A stretch of 64,000 nt of DNA from Pseudomonas sp. 14P_8.1_Bac3 (GTDB taxonomy: Bacteria; Pseudomonadota; Gammaproteobacteria; Pseudomonadales; Pseudomonadaceae). Shown in pieces: positions 1-8,483 of this stretch. Under the pieces are notes generated by a model. It saw nothing but the letters and a program-made list of their open reading frames with translations, searched no databases and was not told the origin of the DNA. Within the stretch, counting starts at the first letter, position 1. Each line of letters opens with the position of its first letter. The stretch spans positions 1 through 64,000 of the forward strand of contig NZ_JANLOD010000050.1 in NCBI RefSeq assembly GCF_025466085.1. The letters run 5' to 3'. The position numbers were made by a program, and so were the translations under genes.

Positions 1-7
1 CGCTTGC

Positions 8-826
8 TTAGCGTTTCAGCGAGGCTGGCAGGTGCGGCTGGATGGCCGTCAGGACTGCTTTGAAGCATTTGGTGTTGCCGGCAACGATGTGGCCTTTTTC
101 AAGGAAATCGTGACCGCCGGTGAAATCGCTCACCAGGCCGCCCGCTTCCTGGATCAGCAGGGCGCCTGCGGCCATGTCCCACTCGGACAGGCCCGACTCC
201 CAGAACGCGTCGAAGCGGCCGGCAGCCACGTAGGCCAGGTCCAGGCTCGCCGAACCGGCGCGGCGGATGCCGGCGGTCTGGCCGACCAGGGCGCGGAACA
301 TGCCCAGGTAGTTGTCGAGGTTGTCCATTTGGTCGTCACGGAACGGGAAGCCGGTACCCAGCAGGGCGCCGTCCAGGCTGGTGCGGCCGCTGACGCGCAG
401 GCGACGACCGTTCAGTTGAGCGCCGCGACCACGGCTGGCGGTGAATTCTTCTTGGCGAACCGGGTCCAGAACAACGGCGTGTTCCAGGCGACCGCGGTAT
501 TTGCAGGCGATGCTGACAGCGAAGTGAGGAATGCCGCGCAGGAAGTTGGTGGTGCCGTCCAGCGGATCGATGATCCACAGGTATTCTTCGCCTTCGATCC
601 CGGTTCCGGCGTGCAGGCCGGTTTCTTCGCCGCGAATCGAGTGGTTCGGGTACGCCTTGCGCAGCGCGTCAATGATTTTCTGTTCAGCGGCGCGATCCAC
701 CTCGGATACGTAATCCTTGGCGTCTTTTTCGTCGACCTTGATGGTATCCAGGCGCTCGATGGAGCGGAAGATCAATTCACTGGCGCTGCGGGCGGCGCGC
801 AGCGCGATATTCAGCATGGGCTGCAT
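8..826 (-). CDS. suhB: Inositol-1-monophosphatase SuhB
   Basis: This 272-residue protein is a Mg-dependent phosphatase of the inositol monophosphatase family, which in enterobacteria also binds the Nus transcription complex on rRNA operons. The family metal sites are intact: Glu67 in GEE, the IDPLDGTTNF block with Asp87 and Asp90, and Asp217 in EWDMAAG. Length matches the family (about 267-275). It is divergent from trmJ across a gap of about 146 bases. SuhB next to a TrmJ-type methyltransferase upstream of cysE and iscR is the usual Pseudomonas order. The function is confident; whether this copy acts mainly as phosphatase or as transcription factor cannot be read from sequence. Confidence 0.97.
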   Translation of the reverse strand: MQPMLNIALRAARSASELIFRSIERLDTIKVDEKDAKDYVSEVDRAAEQKIIDALRKAYPNHSIRGEETGLHAGTGIEGEEYLWIIDPLDGTTNFLRGIPHFAVSIACKYRGRLEHAVVLDPVRQEEFTASRGRGAQLNGRRLRVSGRTSLDGALLGTGFPFRDDQMDNLDNYLGMFRALVGQTAGIRRAGSASLDLAYVAAGRFDAFWESGLSEWDMAAGALLIQEAGGLVSDFTGGHDFLEKGHIVAGNTKCFKAVLTAIQPHLPASLKR

Positions 827-972
827 GGATGTGTCACCTAAGGTTGTTAAAGAAAGCCGGGCATTCTATCAGAACTTTTCTACAGGTGAAGGTCGGTGTT
901 CGCTTTCATAGCTTAACGGTAGGATGCTCTGTAAGATTCTGCTCCCCTTTATTGTGTTCGAGAGCGCCTCCC

Positions 973-1743
973 TTGCTGCATAACATTCGTGTCGTCCTGG
1001 TCAATACCAGCCATCCCGGCAATATCGGCGGGGCTGCGCGTGCCATGAAGAACATGGGCCTGTCGCGGCTGGTGCTGGTCGAACCACGGTTGTTCCCGCA
1101 CCACGAGGCCGATGCTCGTGCCTCCGGCGCCGGAGACATCCTTGAAAACGCCCAAGTCGTCGCCACCCTGGAAGATGCCCTGGTCGGCTGCAATCTGGTG
1201 CTCGGCACCAGTGCCAGAGACCGGCGCATCCCCTGGCCATTGCTCGATCCCCGCGAATGCGGTGGGAAAGTGGTCGAGGAAGCGGGGCAGGGCGCCGAGA
1301 TCGCTTTGGTCTTTGGTCGTGAAGATTCCGGCCTGACCAATGAAGAGCTGCAGCGATGTCATTATCACGTGCACATCCCATCAGACCCCGAGTTCAGTTC
1401 GCTGAACCTCGGGGCAGCGGTGCAGGTGTTGAGCTATGAAGTGCGCATGTCCTGGCTCGCGGCCCAAGGCCAGCCGAGCAAGGTCGAGAAGGAAGAAGTG
1501 GCCTCCGTCAAAAGCGCTGAGCTGGCGACTATGGACGAGCTGGAGCGATTCTATGAACACCTGGAGCAAACCCTGGTGGCCATCGAATTCCTCGATCCGG
1601 AAAAACCGCGGCACTTGATGGCGCGCCTGCGTCGGTTGTACGGACGAAGCTCGGTCAGCCGGGCGGAAATGAATATATTGCGTGGCATCCTCACGGAAAC
1701 CCAAAAAGCGGCCCGTGGCGAGCTTCTGAAGCGGAAGGATTAA
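973..1743 (+). CDS. trmJ: tRNA (cytidine/uridine-2'-O-)-methyltransferase TrmJ
   Basis: This is a SPOUT-class methyltransferase that 2'-O-methylates position 32 of tRNA. The open frame extends upstream to 829, but homology begins with the core strand HNIRVVLVNTSHPGNIGG, so the TTG at 973 is chosen, giving 256 residues, the usual family length. The knotted SAM-binding segment is visible as LVFGREDSGLTNEE and later SSLNLGAAVQVLSYE. The 48 codons before the TTG have no family resemblance. The stop lies two bases before cysE, so the two are co-transcribed. The start codon is the main uncertainty. Confidence 0.95.
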   Translation: MLHNIRVVLVNTSHPGNIGGAARAMKNMGLSRLVLVEPRLFPHHEADARASGAGDILENAQVVATLEDALVGCNLVLGTSARDRRIPWPLLDPRECGGKVVEEAGQGAEIALVFGREDSGLTNEELQRCHYHVHIPSDPEFSSLNLGAAVQVLSYEVRMSWLAAQGQPSKVEKEEVASVKSAELATMDELERFYEHLEQTLVAIEFLDPEKPRHLMARLRRLYGRSSVSRAEMNILRGILTETQKAARGELLKRKD

Positions 1744-1745
1744 AA

Positions 1746-2522
1746 ATGTTCGAGCGTTTGCGTGAAGATATCCAGAGTGTTTTCCATCGAGACCCGGCAG
1801 CGCGCAACGCCTTTGAAGTCCTGACCTGCTACCCCGGCATGCACGCGATCTGGATTCATCGCCTGTCCGCCACATTCTGGCGTGCCGAGCTGAAATGGCT
1901 GGCGCGGCTGGTGTCGAACTTCGGTCGCTGGTTGACCGGGATCGAGATTCATCCGGGGGCGAAGGTGGGGCGTCGCTTCTTTATTGACCATGGCATGGGC
2001 ATCGTCATCGGCGAAACCGCTGAGATCGGCGACGACGTCACGCTTTATCAGGGCGTGACACTCGGCGGCACCAGCTGGAACAAGGGCAAGCGCCATCCGA
2101 CTCTGGAAGATGGCGTGGTGGTTGGCGCCGGTGCCAAGGTGCTGGGCCCGTTCACCGTGGGAGCGGGTGCCAAGGTTGGTTCCAATGCCGTGGTGACCAA
2201 GGCCGTGCCTGCTGGCGCGACCGTGGTCGGCATTCCTGGGCGGATCATCGTCAAGTCCGATGAAGAGCAGGATGCCAGGCGCAAAGCCATGGCCGAGAAG
2301 ATCGGTTTCGATGCCTACGGTGTCGGTGAAGACATGCCGGACCCGGTGGCCCGCGCCATTAACCAGTTGCTCGACCACCTGCAGGCGGTCGATGGTCGTC
2401 TGGAGGGGATGTGCGGGGCGCTGAAGGATCTGGGCAGCAATTACTGTGCGAAAGATCTGCCTGAGCTGCGTGAAGAAGACTTTGCGTGTGTGAAGGACAA
2501 GGACCAGAGCCAGGCCGGCTAA
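1746..2522 (+). CDS. cysE: Serine O-acetyltransferase CysE
   Basis: CysE acetylates serine with acetyl-CoA, the first step of cysteine synthesis. The 258-residue protein has an N-terminal helical region, then a left-handed hexapeptide beta-helix (about residues 65-165) with the catalytic-type block FFIDHGMGIVIGETAEIGDD and the repeats typical of the acyltransferase. The segment after about residue 170 (SDEEQDARRKAMAEK onward) is longer than in E. coli and is common in Pseudomonas and Azotobacter forms. It begins two bases after trmJ and lies upstream of the isc operon, fitting cysteine supply for sulfur transfer by IscS. Confidence 0.96.
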   Translation: MFERLREDIQSVFHRDPAARNAFEVLTCYPGMHAIWIHRLSATFWRAELKWLARLVSNFGRWLTGIEIHPGAKVGRRFFIDHGMGIVIGETAEIGDDVTLYQGVTLGGTSWNKGKRHPTLEDGVVVGAGAKVLGPFTVGAGAKVGSNAVVTKAVPAGATVVGIPGRIIVKSDEEQDARRKAMAEKIGFDAYGVGEDMPDPVARAINQLLDHLQAVDGRLEGMCGALKDLGSNYCAKDLPELREEDFACVKDKDQSQAG

Positions 2523-2538
2523 GGGTTCGCCACGATCC

Positions 2539-2640
2539 CTGTAGGAGCGAGCTTGCTCGCGAAGGTCGTCAACGATGACGCTGGTCACCTGACACCCAGC
2601 GGCGCTCTTGAGTCCATCGCGAGCATGCTCGCTCCTACAA
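2539..2640. repeat. REP inverted pair (REPIN)
   Basis: Two inverted REP arms (2539-2562 and 2615-2640) of the GTAGGAGCGAGCNNGCTCGCGA type surround about 50 bases. It lies between cysE and the iscR promoter. Confidence 0.9.
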
Positions 2641-2712
2641 GGGACGGTAACGCGGTACTGCTGGCTGTAACCAGCCAGCCTTTGCTATGATGCGGCCGCT
2701 CTTTTGCGGGTA

Positions 2713-2737
2713 AACCTGACTAAAGTACTAGGTCTTA
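2713..2737 (+). promoter_or_regulatory. Possible second IscR type 1 operator
   Basis: AAACCTGACTAAAGTACTAG matches the left half of the type 1 IscR consensus (ATASYYGACT) well and the right half poorly. It sits just upstream of a better site, as in enterobacterial iscR promoters with more than one site. Inference from motif only. Confidence 0.4.
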
Positions 2738-2769
2738 TAGTTGACTTAAATACTCGGGAATTGCATACT
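2737..2769 (+). promoter_or_regulatory. iscR promoter with overlapping IscR type 1 operator
   Basis: A -35 hexamer TTGACT (2741-2746) and -10 CATACT (2764-2769) are separated by 17 bases. Positions 2737-2761 (ATAGTTGACTTAAATACTCG and the next five bases) match the type 1 IscR consensus ATASYYGACTRWWWYAGTCRRSTAT at most positions and cover the -35, as expected for autorepression by the 2Fe-2S form of IscR. Confidence 0.7.
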
Positions 2770-2801
2770 CGCCCCAATTCCGAACTCCGTGGTAATTGTC
2801 C

Positions 2802-3293
2802 ATGCGACTGACTACAAAAGGCCGATACGCCGTGACCGCCATGCTCGATCTGGCGTTGCACGCGCAGCACGGGCCGGTGTCCCTGGCCGATATCTCCGAG
2901 CGTCAAGGCATCTCCCTGTCCTACCTCGAACAGCTTTTCGCCAAGTTGCGCCGCAGCAATCTGGTGTCCAGCGTCCGGGGTCCCGGCGGCGGCTATCAGC
3001 TGTCCCGCGACATGCAGGGCATTCAGGTGGCCCAGGTGATCGATGCGGTCAACGAATCGGTCGATGCCACCAAATGCCAGGGCCAGGGCGATTGCCATCA
3101 AGGCGACACCTGCCTGACTCACCACTTGTGGTGCGACCTGAGCCTGCAGATTCACGAATTTCTGAGCGGTATCAGCTTGGCTGATCTTGTCACTCGCCGT
3201 GAGGTACAAGAGGTAGCCCAGCGTCAGGACCAGCGTCGTTGCAGCAGCAAGACGCCGCGCCTGGACAAGATTGAAGCGTCCGCCGTCGAATGA
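2802..3293 (+). CDS. iscR: Fe-S cluster assembly regulator IscR
   Basis: IscR is an Rrf2-family regulator that binds a 2Fe-2S cluster and adjusts isc transcription to cluster supply. The N-terminal winged helix starts MRLTTKGRYAVTAMLDLALH, and the cluster ligands are in the segment KCQGQGDCHQGDTC, with three cysteines spaced as in E. coli IscR (Cys92, 98, 104) and the nearby His. Start is the ATG at 2802, since the frame's upstream TTG adds only two residues. The 163-residue product is family length; the tail after about residue 130 is specific to this lineage. It heads the isc operon under its own operator. Confidence 0.97.
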   Translation: MRLTTKGRYAVTAMLDLALHAQHGPVSLADISERQGISLSYLEQLFAKLRRSNLVSSVRGPGGGYQLSRDMQGIQVAQVIDAVNESVDATKCQGQGDCHQGDTCLTHHLWCDLSLQIHEFLSGISLADLVTRREVQEVAQRQDQRRCSSKTPRLDKIEASAVE

Positions 3294-3343
3294 CAGCCAA
3301 AGAGCTAACGGCACGCCAGCCAGCCTGATTTAGGAGATAGTCC

Positions 3344-4558
3344 ATGAAATTGCCGATTTACCTTGATTACTCTGCGACCACCCCGGTTGATCCGCGTGTC
3401 GCGCAAAAGATGAGTGAATGCCTGCTGGTTGACGGAAACTTCGGTAACCCGGCGTCCCGTTCCCACGTATTCGGCTGGAAAGCTGAAGAGTCCGTCGAAA
3501 ACGCCCGTCGTCAGGTCGCAGACCTGGTCAACGCCGACCCGCGTGAAATCGTCTGGACCTCCGGCGCCACCGAATCCGACAACCTGGCAATCAAGGGTGC
3601 GGCGCATTTCTACGCCACCAAAGGCAAGCACCTGATCACCACCAAGATTGAGCACAAGGCTGTCCTCGACACCATGCGCCAACTGGAGCGTGAAGGCTTT
3701 GAAGTAACCTACCTCGAGCCTCGCACCGACGGCCTGGTCACCCCGGAGATGGTCGAAGCCGCCCTGCGCGACGACACCATCCTGGTTTCGATCATGCACG
3801 TGAACAACGAAATCGGCACCATTAACGACATCGCAGCGATCGGCGAACTGACCCGCTCCAAGGGCATCCTGTTCCACGTCGACGCCGCTCAGTCCACCGG
3901 CAAGGTCGAGATCGACCTGCAGAAGCTGAAAGTCGACATGATGTCGTTCTCCGCCCACAAAACCTACGGTCCTAAAGGCATCGGCGCGCTTTACGTGAGC
4001 CGCAAGCCGCGTGTGCGCATCGAAGCGACCATGCACGGCGGCGGTCACGAGCGCGGCATGCGTTCCGGCACCCTGGCGACCCACCAGATCGTCGGCATGG
4101 GTGAAGCGTTCCGCGTAGCCAAGGAAGACATGGCGGCCGAGAACGTCCGGATCAAAGCCCTGAGCGACCGCTTCTTCAAGCAGGTCGAAGGCCTGGAAGA
4201 GCTGTACGTCAACGGCAGCCTGACCGCCCGCGTCCCGCACAACCTGAACCTGAGCTTCAACTACGTTGAAGGCGAGTCGCTGATCATGGCACTCAAGGAT
4301 CTGGCGGTTTCGTCCGGTTCGGCCTGCACCTCGGCTTCGCTTGAGCCTTCGTACGTACTGCGCGCCCTGGGCCGCAACGATGAATTGGCACACAGCTCGA
4401 TTCGCTTCACCTTCGGTCGCTTCACCACCGAAGAAGAAATCGACTACGCCGCGCAGAAAGTCTGCGAGGCCGTTACCAAGCTGCGCGCTCTGTCGCCGCT
4501 GTGGGACATGTACAAAGACGGTGTCGACATTTCGAAAATCGAGTGGGCGGCACACTGA
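3344..4558 (+). CDS. iscS: Cysteine desulfurase IscS
   Basis: IscS is a PLP enzyme that takes sulfur from cysteine and passes it as persulfide to IscU and to tRNA thiolation. At 404 residues it has exactly the E. coli length. The PLP lysine is in SFSAHKTYGPKG (about residue 206) and the persulfide cysteine is Cys328 in SSGSACTSASLEPS, whose codon is at 4325-4327. A good AGGAGA ribosome site precedes the ATG. It lies 50 bases after iscR; an 84-base gap with no obvious hairpin separates it from iscU. Confidence 0.98.
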   Translation: MKLPIYLDYSATTPVDPRVAQKMSECLLVDGNFGNPASRSHVFGWKAEESVENARRQVADLVNADPREIVWTSGATESDNLAIKGAAHFYATKGKHLITTKIEHKAVLDTMRQLEREGFEVTYLEPRTDGLVTPEMVEAALRDDTILVSIMHVNNEIGTINDIAAIGELTRSKGILFHVDAAQSTGKVEIDLQKLKVDMMSFSAHKTYGPKGIGALYVSRKPRVRIEATMHGGGHERGMRSGTLATHQIVGMGEAFRVAKEDMAAENVRIKALSDRFFKQVEGLEELYVNGSLTARVPHNLNLSFNYVEGESLIMALKDLAVSSGSACTSASLEPSYVLRALGRNDELAHSSIRFTFGRFTTEEEIDYAAQKVCEAVTKLRALSPLWDMYKDGVDISKIEWAAH

Positions 4559-4642
4559 TTTCAAGTCGCCGCAAACCAGCCCCGTCGAACGCAGTTCCCG
4601 GGGCTTCAAGAGCGACTCTCTGATGAGTGAGGATTGAGAATC

Positions 4643-5029
4643 ATGGCTTACAGCGAAAAGGTCATCGACCACTACGAAAACCCGCGTAACGTCGGCAAGA
4701 TGGACGCAGAAGACCCGGATGTCGGTACCGGCATGGTCGGCGCTCCAGCGTGCGGCGACGTAATGCGCCTGCAGATCAAGGTCAATGAGCAAGGCATCAT
4801 CGAAGACGCCAAGTTCAAGACCTACGGTTGCGGTTCGGCCATCGCCTCCAGCTCCCTGGCGACCGAGTGGATGAAAGGCAAGACTCTGGATGAAGCAGAG
4901 ACCATCAAGAACACTCAACTGGCCGAAGAACTGGCCCTGCCGCCAGTGAAAATTCACTGCTCCGTACTCGCTGAAGACGCTATCAAAGCGGCCGTTCGCG
5001 ACTACAAGCAGAAGAAAGGCTTGATCTGA
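4643..5029 (+). CDS. iscU: Fe-S cluster scaffold IscU
   Basis: IscU is the scaffold on which 2Fe-2S clusters are built. The 128-residue protein carries the three ligand cysteines Cys37 (GAPACGD, with Asp39), Cys63 (TYGCGSA) and Cys106 (KIHCSVLAED), and the HscA recognition motif LPPVK precedes the last. The open frame begins at 4634, but MAYSEKVIDHYENPRNVG is the conserved start, so the ATG at 4643 is used. Confidence 0.98.
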   Translation: MAYSEKVIDHYENPRNVGKMDAEDPDVGTGMVGAPACGDVMRLQIKVNEQGIIEDAKFKTYGCGSAIASSSLATEWMKGKTLDEAETIKNTQLAEELALPPVKIHCSVLAEDAIKAAVRDYKQKKGLI

Positions 5030-5063
5030 TCTTCAAGATTTTGCGACGAGTAAGGAGTCAACG

Positions 5064-5387
5064 ATGGCTATCAGCATGACAGAAGCGGCTGCTCGACACG
5101 TGCGACGCTCCCTAGACGGGCGCGGCAAAGGTGAAGGGATTCGTCTGGGTGTTCGCACCACAGGCTGTTCCGGCCTTGCCTACGTGCTGGAGTTTGTCGA
5201 CGAGGTGGTGGAAGAGGATCAGGTGTTCGAAAGTCACGGCGAGAAAGTGATTATCGACCCCAAGAGCCTGTCCTACCTCGACGGCACCGAGCTCGATTTC
5301 GTCAAGGAAGGGTTGAACGAAGGCTTCAAGTTCAACAACCCCAACGTCCGCGGTGAATGTGGCTGCGGCGAAAGCTTCAATATCTGA
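5064..5387 (+). CDS. iscA: A-type Fe-S carrier IscA
   Basis: IscA accepts or delivers iron and clusters, in particular for 4Fe-4S proteins. The three invariant cysteines are present: Cys35 in TTGCSGLAY and Cys99 and Cys101 in GECGCGESFNI at the C terminus. Length is the standard 107 residues. It follows iscU by 34 bases with an AAGGAG ribosome site and is followed within nine bases by hscB. Confidence 0.97.
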   Translation: MAISMTEAAARHVRRSLDGRGKGEGIRLGVRTTGCSGLAYVLEFVDEVVEEDQVFESHGEKVIIDPKSLSYLDGTELDFVKEGLNEGFKFNNPNVRGECGCGESFNI

Positions 5388-5395
5388 GGCTTCTT

Positions 5396-5917
5396 GTGGG
5401 TACTCCTTGTCATTTCGCTTTATTCGAGCTGCAACCGAGTTTCAACCTGGACCTCGACCAGCTGGCGACGCGCTACCGTGAGTTGGCGCGCAGTGTTCAT
5501 CCGGACCGTTTTGCGGACGCTTCCGAGCGCGAGCAGCGGTTGGCGCTAGAGCAATCCGCGAGCCTCAACGAGGCCTACCAGACGCTCAAGAGCCCCCCGA
5601 AGCGCGCGCGATACTTGCTCGCTTTGAACGGTGGCGAGCTGCCACTGGAGGTCACGGTGCATGATCCGGAGTTTCTTCTGCAGCAGATGGCGCTGCGTGA
5701 AGAGCTCGAAGACCTGCAGGACAGTGCCGATCTGGCCGGTGTTGCGGTATTCAAGCGTCGCCTTAAATCGGCGCAGGATGAGCTGAACCAAAGCTTCGCA
5801 GCCTGTTGGAATGATGCAGCGCAACGCGAGCAGGCCGAGCGCCTGATGCGGCGCATGCAGTTCCTCGACAAGCTCACCTACGAAGTGCGCCAGTTAGAAG
5901 AGCGCCTCGACGATTAA
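5396..5917 (+). CDS. hscB: Co-chaperone HscB
   Basis: HscB is the J-domain partner that loads IscU onto HscA. The 173-residue protein starts at a GTG (MGTPCHFALFELQPSFNLDL); the frame is open 39 bases upstream into iscA, but homology starts here. The J-domain HPD motif is in SVHPDRFADA, and the C-terminal three-helix IscU-binding domain fills about residues 85-173. It lies between iscA and hscA in the standard order. Confidence 0.96.
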   Translation: MGTPCHFALFELQPSFNLDLDQLATRYRELARSVHPDRFADASEREQRLALEQSASLNEAYQTLKSPPKRARYLLALNGGELPLEVTVHDPEFLLQQMALREELEDLQDSADLAGVAVFKRRLKSAQDELNQSFAACWNDAAQREQAERLMRRMQFLDKLTYEVRQLEERLDD

Positions 5918-5968
5918 CCCAGTGCCGCTCCGGTCGCACGCCTGATATACAGATAAGTCCTGATCACG

Positions 5969-7834
5969 ATGGCCCTACTGCAGATCGCCGAACCCGGCCA
6001 AAGTCCTCAACCGCACCAGCGTCGTCTGGCTGTGGGGATCGACTTGGGCACTACCAATTCGCTGGTCGCTGCGTTGCGCAGTGGTCTTTCCGAGCCTCTG
6101 GCTGACGCTGATGGCCAGGTCATCCTGCCATCCGCCGTGCGCTACCACGCCGATCGCGTCGAAGTCGGCGAATCGGCCAAGCTGGCGGCTGCTACCGATC
6201 CTTTGAACACCGTGCTGTCGGTCAAGCGCTTGATGGGTCGTGGTCTGTCCGACGTCAAGCAATTGGGCGAACAACTGCCGTACCGCTTTGTCGGCGGCGA
6301 GTCGCACATGCCGTTCATCGACACCATCCAGGGTCCGAAAAGCCCGGTTGAGGTCTCTGCCGATATTCTGAAAGTGTTGCGTCAGCGCGCCGAAGAAGCG
6401 TTGGGTGGCGAACTGGTGGGTGCGGTGATCACCGTTCCGGCCTACTTCGACGACGCCCAGCGCCAAGCCACCAAGGACGCGGCGAAGCTTGCCGGCCTCA
6501 ACGTGTTGCGTTTGCTCAATGAGCCGACCGCCGCGGCGGTGGCCTACGGTCTGGATCAACACGCTGAAGGCCTGGTCGCGATTTATGACCTGGGCGGCGG
6601 CACTTTCGATATTTCGATCCTGCGCCTGACCGGCGGCGTGTTCGAAGTGCTGGCCACCGGCGGCGACAGTGCCCTGGGCGGCGACGACTTCGATCATGCG
6701 ATCGCTGGCTGGATCATCGAGAGCGCCGGTTTGTCCGCTGACCTCGATCCGGGTGCGCAACGCCATCTGCTGCAAACCGCTTGTGCGGCGAAAGAAGCGC
6801 TGACCCATGCGTCATCGGTTGAAGTCGCTTATGGCGACTGGAAAGCCGAGCTGACGCGCGAAGCCTTCAATGCGCTGATCGAGCCAATGGTCGCGCGCAG
6901 CCTGAAAGCCTGCCGTCGCGCCGTGCGTGACTCCGGCGTCGAGCTGGAAGAAGTGCACGCCGTGGTGATGGTGGGTGGCTCGACACGTGTACCTCGCGTC
7001 CGCGAAGCCGTCGCTGAAGCCTTCGGTCGGGAACCGTTGACCGAAATCGACCCGGATCAAGTGGTGGCCATTGGTGCCGCGATCCAGGCTGACACGCTGG
7101 CAGGCAACAAGCGCGATGGTGGCGAACTGCTGCTGCTCGATGTGATTCCGTTGTCCCTGGGCCTGGAAACCATGGGCGGCCTGATGGAGAAGGTGATTCC
7201 GCGTAACACTACGATCCCCGTCGCCCGCGCCCAGGACTTCACCACGTACAAAGACGGCCAGTCGGCCATGGCGATTCACGTGTTGCAGGGCGAGCGCGAG
7301 CTGATCAGCGACTGCCGCTCCCTGGCGCGCTTCGAATTGCGCGGCATTCCGGCGATGGTAGCGGGTGCAGCGAAGATTCGCGTGACCTTCCAGGTCGATG
7401 CCGATGGCCTGCTCAGCGTGTCGGCCCGGGAATTGGGTTCAGGCGTTGAGGCGAGCATTCAGGTCAAGCCGTCCTACGGCCTGACCGACGGCGAGATCGC
7501 CAAGATGCTCAAGGATTCGTTCCAGCACGCCAACGACGACAAGGTCGCCCGCGTACTGCGTGAGCAGCAGGTCGATGCTCAGCGCCTGATCGAAGCGGTA
7601 CAGGCCGCTCTCGATGTCGACGGCGAGCGCTTGCTCGATGCCGAAGAGCGCATGGTCATCGAATTGCAGACGCAGGAACTGACCGAATTGATGAAAGGCA
7701 CCGATGGTTACGCCATCGAGCAGCAGACCAAGCGTCTGTCGCAAGTGACCGACGCCTTTGCTGCCCGCCGCCTGGACTCGACGGTGAAAGCCGCGCTGGC
7801 GGGGCGCAACCTGAATGAAATCGAGGATAACTGA
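5969..7834 (+). CDS. hscA: Fe-S assembly chaperone HscA
   Basis: HscA is the specialised Hsp70 that drives cluster release from IscU. The 621-residue protein has the ATPase domain signatures GIDLGTTNSLVAAL (about residues 24-37), IYDLGGGTFDISILRL and VMVGGSTRVPRVREA, and a C-terminal substrate-binding domain with a helical lid. Length matches E. coli HscA (616). Its TGA overlaps the fdx start by one base (TGATG), so the two are translationally coupled. Confidence 0.98.
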   Translation: MALLQIAEPGQSPQPHQRRLAVGIDLGTTNSLVAALRSGLSEPLADADGQVILPSAVRYHADRVEVGESAKLAAATDPLNTVLSVKRLMGRGLSDVKQLGEQLPYRFVGGESHMPFIDTIQGPKSPVEVSADILKVLRQRAEEALGGELVGAVITVPAYFDDAQRQATKDAAKLAGLNVLRLLNEPTAAAVAYGLDQHAEGLVAIYDLGGGTFDISILRLTGGVFEVLATGGDSALGGDDFDHAIAGWIIESAGLSADLDPGAQRHLLQTACAAKEALTHASSVEVAYGDWKAELTREAFNALIEPMVARSLKACRRAVRDSGVELEEVHAVVMVGGSTRVPRVREAVAEAFGREPLTEIDPDQVVAIGAAIQADTLAGNKRDGGELLLLDVIPLSLGLETMGGLMEKVIPRNTTIPVARAQDFTTYKDGQSAMAIHVLQGERELISDCRSLARFELRGIPAMVAGAAKIRVTFQVDADGLLSVSARELGSGVEASIQVKPSYGLTDGEIAKMLKDSFQHANDDKVARVLREQQVDAQRLIEAVQAALDVDGERLLDAEERMVIELQTQELTELMKGTDGYAIEQQTKRLSQVTDAFAARRLDSTVKAALAGRNLNEIEDN

Positions 7835-8175
7835 TGCCGCAGGTCATTTTTCTGCCACACGATAAGTTTTGCCCGGACGGCATGGTTGTGGAAGCCGAGC
7901 CCGGTACGTCGATTCTCGATCTGGCGCACGAGCACCACATCGAGATGGAAAATGCCTGTGGCGGCGTCTGCGCCTGCACCACCTGTCACTGCATCATTCG
8001 CGAAGGGTTTGATTCGCTGGAAGAAGCGGACGAACTGGAAGAAGATTTCCTCGATCGCGCCTGGGGTCTGGAAGCGCAATCGCGCCTGGCCTGTCAGGCA
8101 ATCGTCGGGACCGAAGACCTGACCGTCGAAATTCCGAAATACTCGCTCAACCATGCAGCCGAAGCGCCGCACTGA
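7834..8175 (+). CDS. fdx: ISC 2Fe-2S ferredoxin
   Basis: This adrenodoxin-type ferredoxin donates electrons during cluster assembly. In 113 residues it has the ligand pattern C-x5-C-x2-C in ENACGGVCACTTCHC and the fourth cysteine in RLACQAIVG. The conserved extra cysteine next to the ligands is present. Start overlaps the hscA stop. Standard length and place in the operon. Confidence 0.97.
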   Translation: MPQVIFLPHDKFCPDGMVVEAEPGTSILDLAHEHHIEMENACGGVCACTTCHCIIREGFDSLEEADELEEDFLDRAWGLEAQSRLACQAIVGTEDLTVEIPKYSLNHAAEAPH

Positions 8176-8190
8176 TTCAAAGGAGCTGTC

Positions 8191-8391
8191 ATGAGTCTGA
8201 AATGGGTTGATGTGCTGGAAATCGCCATCCAGCTGGCAGAATCGAAGCCGGATGTCGATCCGCGCTACGTGAACTTCGTCGAACTGTCGCGTTGGGTGCA
8301 GGCATTGCCGGAATTCAACGATGATCCGAATCGCGGTGGCGAGAAGGTGCTTGAAGCCATTCAGGCCGCCTGGATCGAAGAAGCAGACTGA
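8191..8391 (+). CDS. iscX: Fe-S assembly adaptor IscX
   Basis: IscX is a 66-residue acidic protein that binds IscS and iron and modulates cluster assembly. The family signature LKWVDVLEIAIQLAE and the closing AIQAAWIEEAD are clear. An AAGGAG site lies 15 bases after fdx. This is the last gene of the isc operon; a strong hairpin with a T-rich tail follows. Confidence 0.96.
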   Translation: MSLKWVDVLEIAIQLAESKPDVDPRYVNFVELSRWVQALPEFNDDPNRGGEKVLEAIQAAWIEEAD

Positions 8392-8408
8392 GTCTGAACC
8401 GTACGCAG

Positions 8409-8438
8409 TTAGGCAATACCCAAGAACCCGCGTATAAT
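8409..8438 (+). promoter_or_regulatory. Possible ndk promoter overlapping the isc terminator
   Basis: A perfect TATAAT (8433-8438) lies in the loop of the isc terminator, 46 bases before the ndk start. The -35 match upstream (TTAGGC, 8409-8414, 18-base spacer) is weak. Motif-only call. Confidence 0.4.
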
Positions 8439-8455
8439 TCGCGGGTTTAATTTTT
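8425..8455 (+). terminator. isc operon terminator hairpin
   Basis: AACCCGCG (8425-8432) pairs perfectly with CGCGGGTT (8440-8447) around a seven-base loop and is followed by TAATTTTT, a good rho-independent terminator for iscX. The loop itself reads TATAATT, see the overlapping promoter candidate. Confidence 0.8.
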
Positions 8456-8483
8456 CACAAATTACCGTTTCTGGAGTTACACC

